NCBI GenBank assembly: GCA_945621435.1
Contig: CALZBR010000004.1
Span: 24,416-88,415, forward strand
DNA: 64,000 bases
Source: an uncultured Lachnospiraceae bacterium
GTDB lineage: Bacteria; Bacillota; Clostridia; Lachnospirales; Lachnospiraceae
Direction: 5' to 3'
Under the pieces are notes generated by a model. That model had not been told where the DNA came from. It did not search any database and saw nothing but the letters and a program-made list of their open reading frames with translations. Position numbers and translations under genes: made by a program. This document shows, in pieces, positions 10,657 through 20,539 of the stretch (position 1 is its first letter; every line of letters starts with the position of its first letter).

Positions 10657-11739
10657 ATGAGGACTTATTTAGTCACAGGAGGAGCAGGCTTTATCGGTTC
10701 CAATTATATTCATTACATGTTTAAAAAATATGGAGATGAAATTCGGATTATCAATGTAGATGCGCTGACCTATGCAGGCAATCTGGAGAATCTGAAGGAC
10801 ATCGAGGACAGACCCAACTATACTTTTATAAAGGCAAATATCTGTGATAAGGAAGCGATTACCCGAATTTTTGCAGAGAACGATATCGACAGAGTGGTTC
10901 ATTTCGCAGCGGAGAGTCATGTGGACAGAAGTATCAGAAACCCCGAGATTTTCGTGCAGACCAATGTGCTGGGAACCGCAGTAATGCTGAATTGCGCAAA
11001 AGCAGCGTGGGAGCTACCGGACGGAGGCTTCAAGGAGGGCAAGAAGTTCCTTCATGTGTCAACAGATGAAGTGTATGGTTCTCTTCCTGAGGATGAAACC
11101 GCGTTCTTCTACGAGACTACGCCCTATGATCCCCACAGCCCTTATTCCGCCAGTAAGGCAAGCTCCGATATGCTGGTAAAGTCTTATATGGATACCTATC
11201 ATTTTCCCGCAAATATTACCAACTGTTCCAACAACTACGGACCTTATCAGTTCCCGGAGAAGCTGATACCGCTGATCATCAACAATGCGCTTCAGGGAAA
11301 GAAGCTGCCGGTATATGGCGATGGTAAGAACGTGAGAGACTGGTTGTATGTGGAAGACCATGCGAAGGCAATCGATATGGTGCAGGAACAGGGAAAACTG
11401 TTTGAAACCTACAACATCGGTGGACATAACGAAAAACAGAATATCGAGATTATTCATATCATTCTGGAAACCCTGCAGGAGATGCTTCCGGAGAGTGATC
11501 CCAGAAAGTCTTATATCAACGATGGACTGATTACCTATGTGGAAGACCGCAAGGGGCATGACAGACGTTACGCAATCGCTCCTGACAAGATAAAGAAGGA
11601 GATTGGCTGGGAACCCGAGACTATGTTTAAGGAAGGAATCAAGAAGACCATTGCCTGGTTCTTTGAGCATGAGGAATGGATGAAAAATGTGACCAGTGGA
11701 GACTACCAGAAATATTACACTGAAATGTATGAAAAATAA
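10657..11739 (+). CDS. rfbB: dTDP-glucose 4,6-dehydratase
   Basis: MRTYLVTGGAGFIGSNYIHYM, STDEVYGSL, TTPYDPHSPYSASKASSDMLV, NNYGPYQFPEKLIPL; SD gaaaggag upstream of ATG 10657. Confidence 0.96.
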   Translation: MRTYLVTGGAGFIGSNYIHYMFKKYGDEIRIINVDALTYAGNLENLKDIEDRPNYTFIKANICDKEAITRIFAENDIDRVVHFAAESHVDRSIRNPEIFVQTNVLGTAVMLNCAKAAWELPDGGFKEGKKFLHVSTDEVYGSLPEDETAFFYETTPYDPHSPYSASKASSDMLVKSYMDTYHFPANITNCSNNYGPYQFPEKLIPLIINNALQGKKLPVYGDGKNVRDWLYVEDHAKAIDMVQEQGKLFETYNIGGHNEKQNIEIIHIILETLQEMLPESDPRKSYINDGLITYVEDRKGHDRRYAIAPDKIKKEIGWEPETMFKEGIKKTIAWFFEHEEWMKNVTSGDYQKYYTEMYEK

Positions 11740-11745
11740 GCCAAG

Positions 11746-11771
11746 ATGGGAACGGTGAAAGCCGTTCCCAT
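11746..11771 (+). other. Perfect 10-bp-stem intergenic hairpin between rfbB and rfbA
   Basis: ATGGGAACGG-TGAAAG-CCGTTCCCAT; no T-tract follows, so not a classical terminator. Confidence 0.7.
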
Positions 11772-11796
11772 TCGGTGTGTTAAAAAGGAGGATTTT

Positions 11797-12666
11797 ATGA
11801 AGGGTATTATTTTAGCCGGAGGTTCCGGAACCAGACTTTATCCGTTGACAAAAGCTGTGTCAAAACAGATTATGCCGGTATATGACAAGCCGATGATTTA
11901 TTATCCGCTTTCCACTCTGATGCTGGCCGGTATCAGGGAGGTTTTGATTATCTCTACTCCCAGGGATCTGCCCGTATTCGAGGAGCTTCTGGGGGACGGT
12001 CATCAGTTGGGAATGGAGTTCTCCTATGCGGTACAGGAGAGTCCCAGAGGCCTTGCTGATGCATTTATCATTGGTGAGAAATTCATTGGAAATGACAGAG
12101 TGGCACTGGTATTGGGAGATAATATCTTCTACGGACAGAGCTTTTCCAGGGTGCTGAGAGAGGTAGCTTCCAGAGAAAAGGGAGCCACTATTTTCGGTTA
12201 CTATGTACGTGATCCCAGAGAATACGGCGTGGTTGAGTTTGATGAGAACGGTAAGGCGCTTTCCATCGAGGAAAAGCCGGCCAATCCCAAGTCCAATTAC
12301 GCAGTACCCGGTCTGTATTTCTATGACAATGATGTGGTTGAGATTGCGAAGAATGTGAAGCCTTCCGCAAGAGGAGAGATCGAGATCACTTCTGTGAATA
12401 ACGAGTACCTTCAGAGAGGTACCCTGCAGGTAGAAACGCTGGGAAGAGGCTTTGCATGGCTGGATACCGGTAATCATGATGCTCTTTTGGATGCTGCTGA
12501 TTTCGTTGCTGCCTTCCAGAAGAGACAGGGTCTCTATATTTCCTGTATTGAGGAGATTGCTTACAAGAGAGGCTTTATCGACAGAGAGCAGCTGTTAAAG
12601 CTTGCGGAACCCCTGATGAAGACGAATTACGGCAAATATATGGTAGAGGTGGCAAATGGACTCTAA
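11797..12666 (+). CDS. rfbA: Glucose-1-phosphate thymidylyltransferase
   Basis: [53 protein letters not shown]. Confidence 0.97.
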   Translation: MKGIILAGGSGTRLYPLTKAVSKQIMPVYDKPMIYYPLSTLMLAGIREVLIISTPRDLPVFEELLGDGHQLGMEFSYAVQESPRGLADAFIIGEKFIGNDRVALVLGDNIFYGQSFSRVLREVASREKGATIFGYYVRDPREYGVVEFDENGKALSIEEKPANPKSNYAVPGLYFYDNDVVEIAKNVKPSARGEIEITSVNNEYLQRGTLQVETLGRGFAWLDTGNHDALLDAADFVAAFQKRQGLYISCIEEIAYKRGFIDREQLLKLAEPLMKTNYGKYMVEVANGL

Positions 12667-13906
12667 GCTGCGCAGGATGACGATACTGTCTTCCATGGCG
12701 GTAATACTTTTGGCAGTTCTTTTGGTGTTTTACGTCAATGATAACCGGCGAAAGCCGGTATCAGACCCGCAGCAGGTGACTCCATCTACGGAAGCTTTGC
12801 CGGAAGAGAGCCGGGGAGAGGGGCAGATAGGAAACAATCTTTCCGCTTTTTTGGAGGATGAATTTTTCTTTGACGAGGAAGTAGATCCCTGGCAGGAAAA
12901 TGCCAGACGGGCTGCGAGATTGTCCCTGGTGGTTACCTCTGTGGAGAAAGATTTGCGCATTCAGATCGTGGATATGACGGGGGAACCCGTAACAGGCGAG
13001 AGCTTTTTTGTGAGACTGGATGGCATCGGCGAGTACAAGGATCTGGACAAGGACGGAGTGATCTACATCGGGGATCTGGCGGCGGGTGAGTATCGTGTGA
13101 ATCTTCTTCCGGTGGAAGGATATTTTGTTCCTGAGAATGGGACAAGGGTTCGTGTCAAAGATAAGGTGGAATATGTTGCCATTGAAGATATCTCTCTTCT
13201 GATTAAGACAGAAGCCGACATTGACGCTGCTGTCGAAGACACTGCTGTTGCAGATGCAGTGTCAGATGCAGATAAAACAGAGATTAAGAAGCTTCAGCAG
13301 CTGACAGGGAAAACGAAGGCAGGAATCGATGTATCCAAATGGCAGGGAGAGATTGATTGGGACAAAGTTCGGAATGCCGGTGTGGAATTTGCCATAATAA
13401 GAGCAGGCTATCGTGGTTCAGTCACCGGCTGCATCGTGGAGGATCCCTGTTTTGAAAGCTATATGAAGGGAGCGACCGCCAGCGGTATACCGGTGGGTGT
13501 GTACTTCTTCACCCAGGCTGTCAACGAAATGGAGGCAGTGGAGGAAGCATCTGCCGTCATAGAATTGATAAAGGAATATAAAATCGAATATCCGATTTTT
13601 ATTGATACCGAAGGTGCCGGTGGAAACGGAAGAGCGGACGGGCTGGATCCCGAGACCAGAACCCTGGTCTGTGACGCCTTCTGCCGTACCATAGAGAATG
13701 CGGGGTATGAAGCCGGCGTCTACGGCAGCAGGAACTGGTATAACAATATGCTGTATGCGGACAGACTGGAGAAGTATTTTATCTGGTTGGCGGAATATCG
13801 CAGCGCACCGCTTTATCAGGGCTATTATCAGATGTGGCAGTATTCCTCCAAGGGCTCCGTGGACGGAATTAACGGCAATGTTGATCTGAATATCTATTAC
13901 TATTGA
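12656..13906 (+). CDS. Second membrane-anchored GH25 muramidase; start overlaps the rfbA 3' end
   Basis: N-terminal TM; C-term [34 protein letters not shown]...[12 protein letters not shown]...[20 protein letters not shown]. Confidence 0.92.
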   Translation: MDSKLRRMTILSSMAVILLAVLLVFYVNDNRRKPVSDPQQVTPSTEALPEESRGEGQIGNNLSAFLEDEFFFDEEVDPWQENARRAARLSLVVTSVEKDLRIQIVDMTGEPVTGESFFVRLDGIGEYKDLDKDGVIYIGDLAAGEYRVNLLPVEGYFVPENGTRVRVKDKVEYVAIEDISLLIKTEADIDAAVEDTAVADAVSDADKTEIKKLQQLTGKTKAGIDVSKWQGEIDWDKVRNAGVEFAIIRAGYRGSVTGCIVEDPCFESYMKGATASGIPVGVYFFTQAVNEMEAVEEASAVIELIKEYKIEYPIFIDTEGAGGNGRADGLDPETRTLVCDAFCRTIENAGYEAGVYGSRNWYNNMLYADRLEKYFIWLAEYRSAPLYQGYYQMWQYSSKGSVDGINGNVDLNIYYY

Positions 13907-13921
13907 AAGGGATTTTAAAAC

Positions 13922-14473
13922 ATGGGAAAAATATCGGTTGAAACATGTGAAATTGAGGGACTCAAAATTATTACGCCTACGGTTTTCGGAGATGCCAGAG
14001 GGTATTTTTATGAGTCTTATCATTATGAGGATTACAAGGCAGCAGGTATCGATGAGGTATTTGTGCAGGACAATCAGTCTGCCTCCAAAAAAGGCGTTCT
14101 CAGGGGTCTGCATTTCCAGATAGAGCATCCTCAGGCGAAGCTGGTGAGAGTCATCAGGGGTGAGGTTTTTGACGTGGCAGTAGACTTGAGAGAGGGCTCT
14201 CCCACCTATGGTCAGTGGCATGGCGTGCTGTTGACAGAGGAGAACAAAAAACAGTTTTTCGTGCCCAAGAATTTTGCACACGGCTTTCTGGTGCTGTCCG
14301 ATTACGCAGAATTCTGTTATAAGTGTACCGATTTTTATCATCCCGGGGATGAGGGCGGAATTATCTACAACGACCCTGCCATAGGGATAGAGTGGCCGAT
14401 TCCGGAAGGAATGGAGCTGACCTTCTCTGAGAGAGATACCAAGTGGGGCGGGATTGACAGCCTGAGAAAATAG
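13922..14473 (+). CDS. rfbC: dTDP-4-dehydrorhamnose 3,5-epimerase
   Basis: GDARGYFYESYHYEDYKAAGI, VQDNQSASKKGVLRGLHFQ, PKNFAHGFLVLSDYAEFCYKCTDFYHP. Confidence 0.96.
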   Translation: MGKISVETCEIEGLKIITPTVFGDARGYFYESYHYEDYKAAGIDEVFVQDNQSASKKGVLRGLHFQIEHPQAKLVRVIRGEVFDVAVDLREGSPTYGQWHGVLLTEENKKQFFVPKNFAHGFLVLSDYAEFCYKCTDFYHPGDEGGIIYNDPAIGIEWPIPEGMELTFSERDTKWGGIDSLRK

Positions 14474-14489
14474 CAAGGGGAAACGTGAC

Positions 14490-15476
14490 ATGAAGATAAG
14501 CAAGAAAGCGGGAATTCTAATATTTTCTCTGCTTGGTCTGGCATTGGCAATGATCATCCTGCTTCACCAAAATAATGATCCCGGTGTGAATCCTCAGCAG
14601 GAATTGCTGAAGAAATTAATATCCTGTTCGGTGATAGTGGCTTCCTGTATCGTTTTTGCCAAGGGCTATGATAAGTTTACCACCCTTCCCGTGGAGCTCT
14701 TTCAGAGCCGCCATCTGATCTGGAAGCTGGCTAAAAATGACTTCAAAAAGCGATATGCCGGCTCCTATATGGGGGCGGTGTGGGCAATGATTCAGCCGGT
14801 GGTCACCATAACCATGTATTATATCGTCTTTGACAAAATCATGGGGAACAGCATCAATCGCGGAACGGGAGAGATTCCTTATGTACTCTTCCTGACCACA
14901 GGACTGGTGCCTTGGTTTTATTTTACCGAGGCATTGACCAATGGCACCAACGCCTTGCTGGAGTATAATTATCTGGTGAAGAAGGTGGTATTCAAAATCA
15001 GTGTGCTGCCGATTATCAAGATCATAGCGGCGACCTTTATCCATGCTTTCTTTGCCTGTGTCATGCTGGTGGTTGCGGCTATTTACGGATATTATCCAAC
15101 GGTGTATACTCTGCAGATTTTCTATTATAGTGCCTGTCTGTTTATTTTGGTGCTGGCACTCAGCTACACAACCTGCGCGATTGTGGTCTTTTTCCGGGAT
15201 CTGGCACAGATTATCAACATTGCCCTGCAGATTGGCATGTGGGCAACCCCGATTTTGTGGAACATAGACACGCTAAGTCCCAGGTGGGTGGTGATATTGA
15301 AGCTGAATCCACTGGTTTACATCGTGAACGGATATCGCAGTGCTGTCTACGAAAAAGAGTGGTTTTTCCAAGACTTTTTCTCTACGATGTATTTCTGGAT
15401 CATAACGGTGGTGCTCTTTGGAATCGGTGCTGCTATATTCAAACGGCTGAAGGTACATTTCGCGGATGTGATGTAG
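14490..15476 (+). CDS. ABC-2 type polysaccharide export permease (Wzm/TagG-like)
   Basis: LIWKLAKNDFKKRYAGSYMGAVWAMIQPVVTITMYYIVF, RDLAQIINIALQIGMWATPILW. Confidence 0.92.
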   Translation: MKISKKAGILIFSLLGLALAMIILLHQNNDPGVNPQQELLKKLISCSVIVASCIVFAKGYDKFTTLPVELFQSRHLIWKLAKNDFKKRYAGSYMGAVWAMIQPVVTITMYYIVFDKIMGNSINRGTGEIPYVLFLTTGLVPWFYFTEALTNGTNALLEYNYLVKKVVFKISVLPIIKIIAATFIHAFFACVMLVVAAIYGYYPTVYTLQIFYYSACLFILVLALSYTTCAIVVFFRDLAQIINIALQIGMWATPILWNIDTLSPRWVVILKLNPLVYIVNGYRSAVYEKEWFFQDFFSTMYFWIITVVLFGIGAAIFKRLKVHFADVM

Positions 15477-15494
15477 ACAAAGGAGAGACCGGAA

Positions 15495-17000
15495 ATGAAT
15501 AAGGATAAAATAAAAAAAATACTCACATGGCGTCCCGGTGACAAATTGGTAGCAGTTGTGTTTCTTGTGGCATTTGTTATTTTGCTGATACCGCTATACC
15601 GTCTCACTCCTTTTGTGGCTCCTTGGGCAGATGATTATAGCTATGGAAATTTTGTAAAGAGCTTTCTGACTGAGGAACGCAGTCTGAGCAGTGCAATTGA
15701 CGGAATGAAGTATGGGGTAAAAACAATGTGGTATTGCTGGCAGGGAACCTTTTCCTCTATTGCTTTTATGTGTATGCAGCCGGCAGTTTGGGGAGAACAA
15801 TACTATATGTGGGGATCAGTTTTTTTGATTACCATTTTGTTGGTGGCGTTGGTAATGCTTTCGAAGGTATTGCTTCATGATGTCCTGGGTGCGGACTGGT
15901 CCTCAACTATCACAATTTGTGCGATATACGGTTCTATGGTTTTTGTTTTTATTTACTTGGCCCATGCGGCTTTCTATTGGTTTAATGCTGGGGTTCATTA
16001 TATTGGGATGCATTCCTTTATGATGCTTTTGGCAGCGGCCTGGATAAAACTTTTGCATGGTACAGGTAAAACAAAAAGCATGTTTCTTATGTTTTGGACC
16101 TTGTTGGGAGCAATTTTGGTGGGTGGAGCTAATTTTGTAACGACCTTGCAGGGAATGGTTTTAGGGGTATCCTTGGTAGCGCTTGGTATCCTTTTGAAAA
16201 AAAAGACGACCTTTTGGCTGTTGCCCTCAATCCTGGTATATGGAATTGCTTTGTCAAAAAATTTGGGCGCTCCCGGGAATAATGTCCGCAAAGGAGTTTT
16301 TGAAGCCTCCGGTATAGGGATGAGTGCAGGAAAAGCAATTTTATGCTCTTTTAAAGAGGCGGTGATTCATATTCCGGAGTTTACAAGACTGATTTCGATT
16401 CCGATTCTGATTCTACTGGTTCCCATTATCTGGAGAATGGTAAGTAAGCTTCGGTTTTCGTTTCGTTTTCCCGGACTACTTCTTGCCTGGTCCTTTTGCT
16501 TCTATGCTACGGGATTCACGCCAAGTCTATATTCCATGGGCGGTCCGGGAATATCAAGAACCCTGAATGTGGTAAAAATAACATATCAGACTTTATTGGT
16601 GATAAATGAGGTATATTGGCTCGGATGGCTTCATAACAAACTGAAAGACAAACCAAGTTTCCTTGACGGTGGTGCAGTGTGGTGGCTTTATCCGTTGATG
16701 GGAGCGGTTATGCTAATCATCTTCTGTAATGAACCCAATCAGGCAGGACATTATTCTTCCTGGGGCGCTTATTATTACAGACACAATAATTTAGCAAATG
16801 TTTTCCATCAGGAATATTTGGAGAGAATAGATACCATAAAGAATGGCGGTCCGGACGTGGTTGTTAAACCATATTCCAACAGACCATGGTTTTTACATAC
16901 AAGTGATCTCGGAGAAACCCCGGATGCTGAGCCTAATAGAATGATGGCAGAGTGGTATGGAAAGAATTCTATTTCCTGCTACAATCAAGACGGAGAATAA
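15495..17000 (+). CDS. DUF6056-like polytopic membrane protein
   Basis: PFVAPWADDYSYGNFVKSF...WYCWQGTFSSIAFMCMQP; multiple TM helices. Confidence 0.7.
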   Translation: MNKDKIKKILTWRPGDKLVAVVFLVAFVILLIPLYRLTPFVAPWADDYSYGNFVKSFLTEERSLSSAIDGMKYGVKTMWYCWQGTFSSIAFMCMQPAVWGEQYYMWGSVFLITILLVALVMLSKVLLHDVLGADWSSTITICAIYGSMVFVFIYLAHAAFYWFNAGVHYIGMHSFMMLLAAAWIKLLHGTGKTKSMFLMFWTLLGAILVGGANFVTTLQGMVLGVSLVALGILLKKKTTFWLLPSILVYGIALSKNLGAPGNNVRKGVFEASGIGMSAGKAILCSFKEAVIHIPEFTRLISIPILILLVPIIWRMVSKLRFSFRFPGLLLAWSFCFYATGFTPSLYSMGGPGISRTLNVVKITYQTLLVINEVYWLGWLHNKLKDKPSFLDGGAVWWLYPLMGAVMLIIFCNEPNQAGHYSSWGAYYYRHNNLANVFHQEYLERIDTIKNGGPDVVVKPYSNRPWFLHTSDLGETPDAEPNRMMAEWYGKNSISCYNQDGE

Positions 17001-17007
17001 AGACTAA

Positions 17008-18381
17008 ATGGAAGACAGAGAAATCCAGATAAAAATTCAAGAGGTTGATGTTTCGGCCATCGATGTGCGGGATGTGGTGAAGGTATACAAGCTCTATGAC
17101 AAGCCCTCAGACCGTATCAAGGAGGCCTTTGGACTGGGCAGGAAGCAGCGTGCAAAGCTTCACTATGCCCTGAGTGGCGTCAGCATGAATATCTACAGGG
17201 GTGAGACTGTGGGTATCATCGGAACCAACGGTTCCGGTAAATCCACTATCCTGAAAATTATCACGGGTGTGCTTACCCCCACGTCCGGTGAAGTGAAGGT
17301 TAACGGCAGAATTTCAGCGCTGCTGGAGCTGGGTGCGGGCTTCAATATGGAATATAACGGCATCGAGAATGTATACCTGAACGGAACCATGATGGGCTTC
17401 TCGGAGAAGGAAATAGACGAGAGACTGCCGGATATTCTGGAATTTGCTGATATCGGTGACTATGTGTATCAGCCGGTGAAGACCTATTCCAGTGGTATGT
17501 TTGTCCGCCTTGCCTTTGCGGTGGCAATCAATATCGACCCGGAAATCCTGATCGTGGACGAGGCACTTTCCGTTGGAGATGTGTTTTTCCAGGCGAAGTG
17601 TTACCACAAATTCGAAGAGTTCAAGAAGCTTGGTAAGACCATTGTGTTTGTCAGCCATGACCTGGGCAGCATCAGCAAGTATTGTGACAGGGTATTTCTG
17701 TTAAACCACGGAAAACTGCTTGGAGAAGGCGGTCCCAAGGAAATGATTGATACCTACAAGAGGGTATTGGTGGGACAGTATGACGATACATCGAAACAGG
17801 AGAACAATCTGTTGATGGATCCGGAGCTGCAGGATGCCGCCGCAAAGGCAGCAGACGGCAGGGAGGGGACGGCTGGCAGGGGTGCTGCAACTGACACAAA
17901 TGTCAGAAAGCCGGACGGAAATGTGAATCCGGATGCTCTGGAGTATGGCACCGGTCAGGCGCGGATTACAGAGTATTATCTCACGGACCGAAACGGTATC
18001 AGGGCCACCAGCGTGATAAAAGGCGAGGAATTCACCGTCCATATGAGAGTCCGTTTTACGGATGACGTTCCGGCGCCTATTTTTGCAATCTCTTTCAAAA
18101 ATGTTCAGGGAACGGAGATTACCGGTACCAATACCATGATAGAAAAGGCCTTTCTGGAGGGCGCGGAAAAAGGACGGGAGCTGGAGATCACCTTTACCCA
18201 GAAGATGAGTCTGCAGGGAGGCGAGTACCTGCTTTCCATGGGTGTCACCGGCTACAACGGGGATAAATTCGAGGTGTATCACAGACTCTATGATGCCTTG
18301 AATATAACCGTGATTTCGGATAAAAATACAGTGGGATTCTACGATATGGATTCGGAGATAACTGTTACGGATGTGAGATAA
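17008..18381 (+). CDS. ABC transporter ATPase with C-terminal extension (Wzt-like polysaccharide exporter)
   Basis: Walker A GTNGSGKST; signature YSSGMFVRLAFAVAI; Walker B ILIVDEALSVGD; C-terminal ~200 aa beta-rich extension like the Wzt carbohydrate-binding domain. Confidence 0.93.
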   Translation: MEDREIQIKIQEVDVSAIDVRDVVKVYKLYDKPSDRIKEAFGLGRKQRAKLHYALSGVSMNIYRGETVGIIGTNGSGKSTILKIITGVLTPTSGEVKVNGRISALLELGAGFNMEYNGIENVYLNGTMMGFSEKEIDERLPDILEFADIGDYVYQPVKTYSSGMFVRLAFAVAINIDPEILIVDEALSVGDVFFQAKCYHKFEEFKKLGKTIVFVSHDLGSISKYCDRVFLLNHGKLLGEGGPKEMIDTYKRVLVGQYDDTSKQENNLLMDPELQDAAAKAADGREGTAGRGAATDTNVRKPDGNVNPDALEYGTGQARITEYYLTDRNGIRATSVIKGEEFTVHMRVRFTDDVPAPIFAISFKNVQGTEITGTNTMIEKAFLEGAEKGRELEITFTQKMSLQGGEYLLSMGVTGYNGDKFEVYHRLYDALNITVISDKNTVGFYDMDSEITVTDVR

Positions 18382-18436
18382 AACAGTGTGGTTACGATCA
18401 AACATTTGGAAATAAATGCGTATGTGAGGAGAGGCA

Positions 18437-20539
18437 GTGGAAGAAATCGGGAAAATAAAGCTGGATTACAGTAAATATCCGGGACAGGACTTTTACTGTG
18501 ACGGAAGCGTTGAGGATGAACTTCTTGAGATCGTAAAGCAGTATCCCAAGGAGGAATATGCAAGGATTATCAAAGAGAGAAACAGTTGGCCGGTTTTGTA
18601 TCACCTGTCTTCTCAAAGAGAAAACATCGTGGACTGGCTACCTATGGACAGGTCGCACAAGGTGCTGGAGGTGGGCAGCGGCTGTGGCGCCATCACCGGA
18701 GCCCTTGCCCGCAAGGCGGGAAGCGTTACCTGCGTGGAGCTGTCCAGGAAGCGCAGTCTCATCAATGCATACAGACACAGGGAATGTGACAATGTTACCA
18801 TACATGTGGGCAATTTTAAGGATATCGAGCCGGAGCTGCCGCGGGATTTTGATTATATCTGTCTGATTGGTGTCTTTGAATACGGTCAGAGCTATATCGG
18901 CGGTGATACCCCTTATGAGGATTTCCTGAAGATTCTGATGCCTCATCTTGGAGAAAAGGGCAGAATTGTGATTGCCATAGAGAATAAGCTGGGGCTCAAA
19001 TATTTTGCAGGCTGCATGGAAGACCATCTTGGTACCTACTTCAGCGGCATAGAGAATTATGCGGAAGGCGGCGGAGTACGCACCTTCAGCAGGAGCGGAC
19101 TGGAGAAGATTTTTCGCAATTGCGGCGTGGAGCAGGCTCATTTTTATTATCCCTATCCGGACTATAAATTCATGCACACGCTGTTCAGCGATGAGAGGCT
19201 GCCGGGGAAAGGGGAGCTGTCGGATAATTATCGGAATTTTGATCGGGACAGGATGCTCCTTTTTGACGAGAAAAAGGCCTTTGACGGCATGATTGAAGAC
19301 GGTTTGTTTCCAGTATTCTCCAATTCCTATCTCGCGGTGCTGGGAGCGGCTCCTGAGGTACAATATGTGAAGTATTCCACCGAGAGAGCGCCGGAATATG
19401 CCATCAGGACAGAGATTCGCATGTCCCCTGAGGGCGAAAAGCAGGTGAGAAAATATCCGGCCTGTAAGGCGGCAGAGTCTCATGTCAGGAGGATGGCAAA
19501 GGCGTATGAAGCTCTTTCGGAGAAATACCGGGGCGGAGCGGAGGGAAGCCAAAGCGGTGCGGAAGCCGGTCGCTGTCCGGAAATCAATCACTGCCTGGAA
19601 ATCAATCGCTGCGAGTTGGCGGAAAAGGGAAATGAACTTTATGCAGCTTTTGAATTTGTAAAGGGCACGCCCCTTTCAGAGCTGATGGACGGTTGCCTGG
19701 AGCGGAATGACACCGGAAAATTCTATGAATATTTCCGGGAGTATCTGCAACGCATCGGTCACAATCCCGACTATCCCGTATCGGACTATGATCTGATTTT
19801 TTCCAATATTCTGGTGAACGGTGACAGGTGGACTCTCATCGATTACGAGTGGACCTGCGACAGGGCAATTCCTGTGAAGGAGCTGGCGTACAGAGCGGTA
19901 TACTGCTATTTGCTGGAAAGCTCCGCCAGAGAGAAGCTGGAGACAGAGCGTGTCCTGGAGGAGCTGGAGCTGACACCGGAGGAAGCGGAAGGACTGAAGG
20001 ATAAAGAGCGGGAATTCCAGACCGGTGTCACCGGAGAATTACTCTCACTGGCGCAAATGAGAGAGCTTCTGGGACATCCCATGATAGAGCCTTCCGAGTG
20101 GCTCGACCGCTATTATCGGGCGGCTGCGGTAAACCGTGTCCAGATCTTTACGGATAAAGGGGAAGGATATAGTGAAGAAACTTCATTGATGCTTCCGGAG
20201 GCGTTCCGGAATGATCATTTAATCGAACTCGACCTTGGGGTGGAAGGGGATGTGAAAATGCTTCGCATCGACCCGGCTTTCAGTGCATGTATGATTCGTG
20301 TGGTGGAGCTGAGCTTCAACGGACAATCCTTGCCCCTTCGGAGTAAAGAAATTTCCGTGAACGGAAGAATTGTCAAGCCGGACGTGGTGGTGTTCCCTAC
20401 AGAGGACCCCAATATCAACATATCGTTGGAAAAGCTGCAGCGCAAAAAAGAAGACAGGCTGCATGCAGTTATTGAAATCGCCTGTCTTCCGGTTGCAACG
20501 GCTAAGGTGGTTGCTGCTGCAATTAAGTATTTGATATAA
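18437..20539 (+). CDS. Class I SAM methyltransferase fused to a kinase-like domain and a C-terminal domain (WbdD-like)
   Basis: GTG start; motif I VLEVGSGCGAITGAL; kinase-like SDYDLIFSNILVNGDRWTLIDYEW; directly follows the Wzt-like gene. Confidence 0.8.
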   Translation: MEEIGKIKLDYSKYPGQDFYCDGSVEDELLEIVKQYPKEEYARIIKERNSWPVLYHLSSQRENIVDWLPMDRSHKVLEVGSGCGAITGALARKAGSVTCVELSRKRSLINAYRHRECDNVTIHVGNFKDIEPELPRDFDYICLIGVFEYGQSYIGGDTPYEDFLKILMPHLGEKGRIVIAIENKLGLKYFAGCMEDHLGTYFSGIENYAEGGGVRTFSRSGLEKIFRNCGVEQAHFYYPYPDYKFMHTLFSDERLPGKGELSDNYRNFDRDRMLLFDEKKAFDGMIEDGLFPVFSNSYLAVLGAAPEVQYVKYSTERAPEYAIRTEIRMSPEGEKQVRKYPACKAAESHVRRMAKAYEALSEKYRGGAEGSQSGAEAGRCPEINHCLEINRCELAEKGNELYAAFEFVKGTPLSELMDGCLERNDTGKFYEYFREYLQRIGHNPDYPVSDYDLIFSNILVNGDRWTLIDYEWTCDRAIPVKELAYRAVYCYLLESSAREKLETERVLEELELTPEEAEGLKDKEREFQTGVTGELLSLAQMRELLGHPMIEPSEWLDRYYRAAAVNRVQIFTDKGEGYSEETSLMLPEAFRNDHLIELDLGVEGDVKMLRIDPAFSACMIRVVELSFNGQSLPLRSKEISVNGRIVKPDVVVFPTEDPNINISLEKLQRKKEDRLHAVIEIACLPVATAKVVAAAIKYLI

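Noticed and set aside
13418-14557. 379-aa minus-strand ORF
   Set aside because: Antisense across the GH25 3' end and rfbC; no recognisable motif
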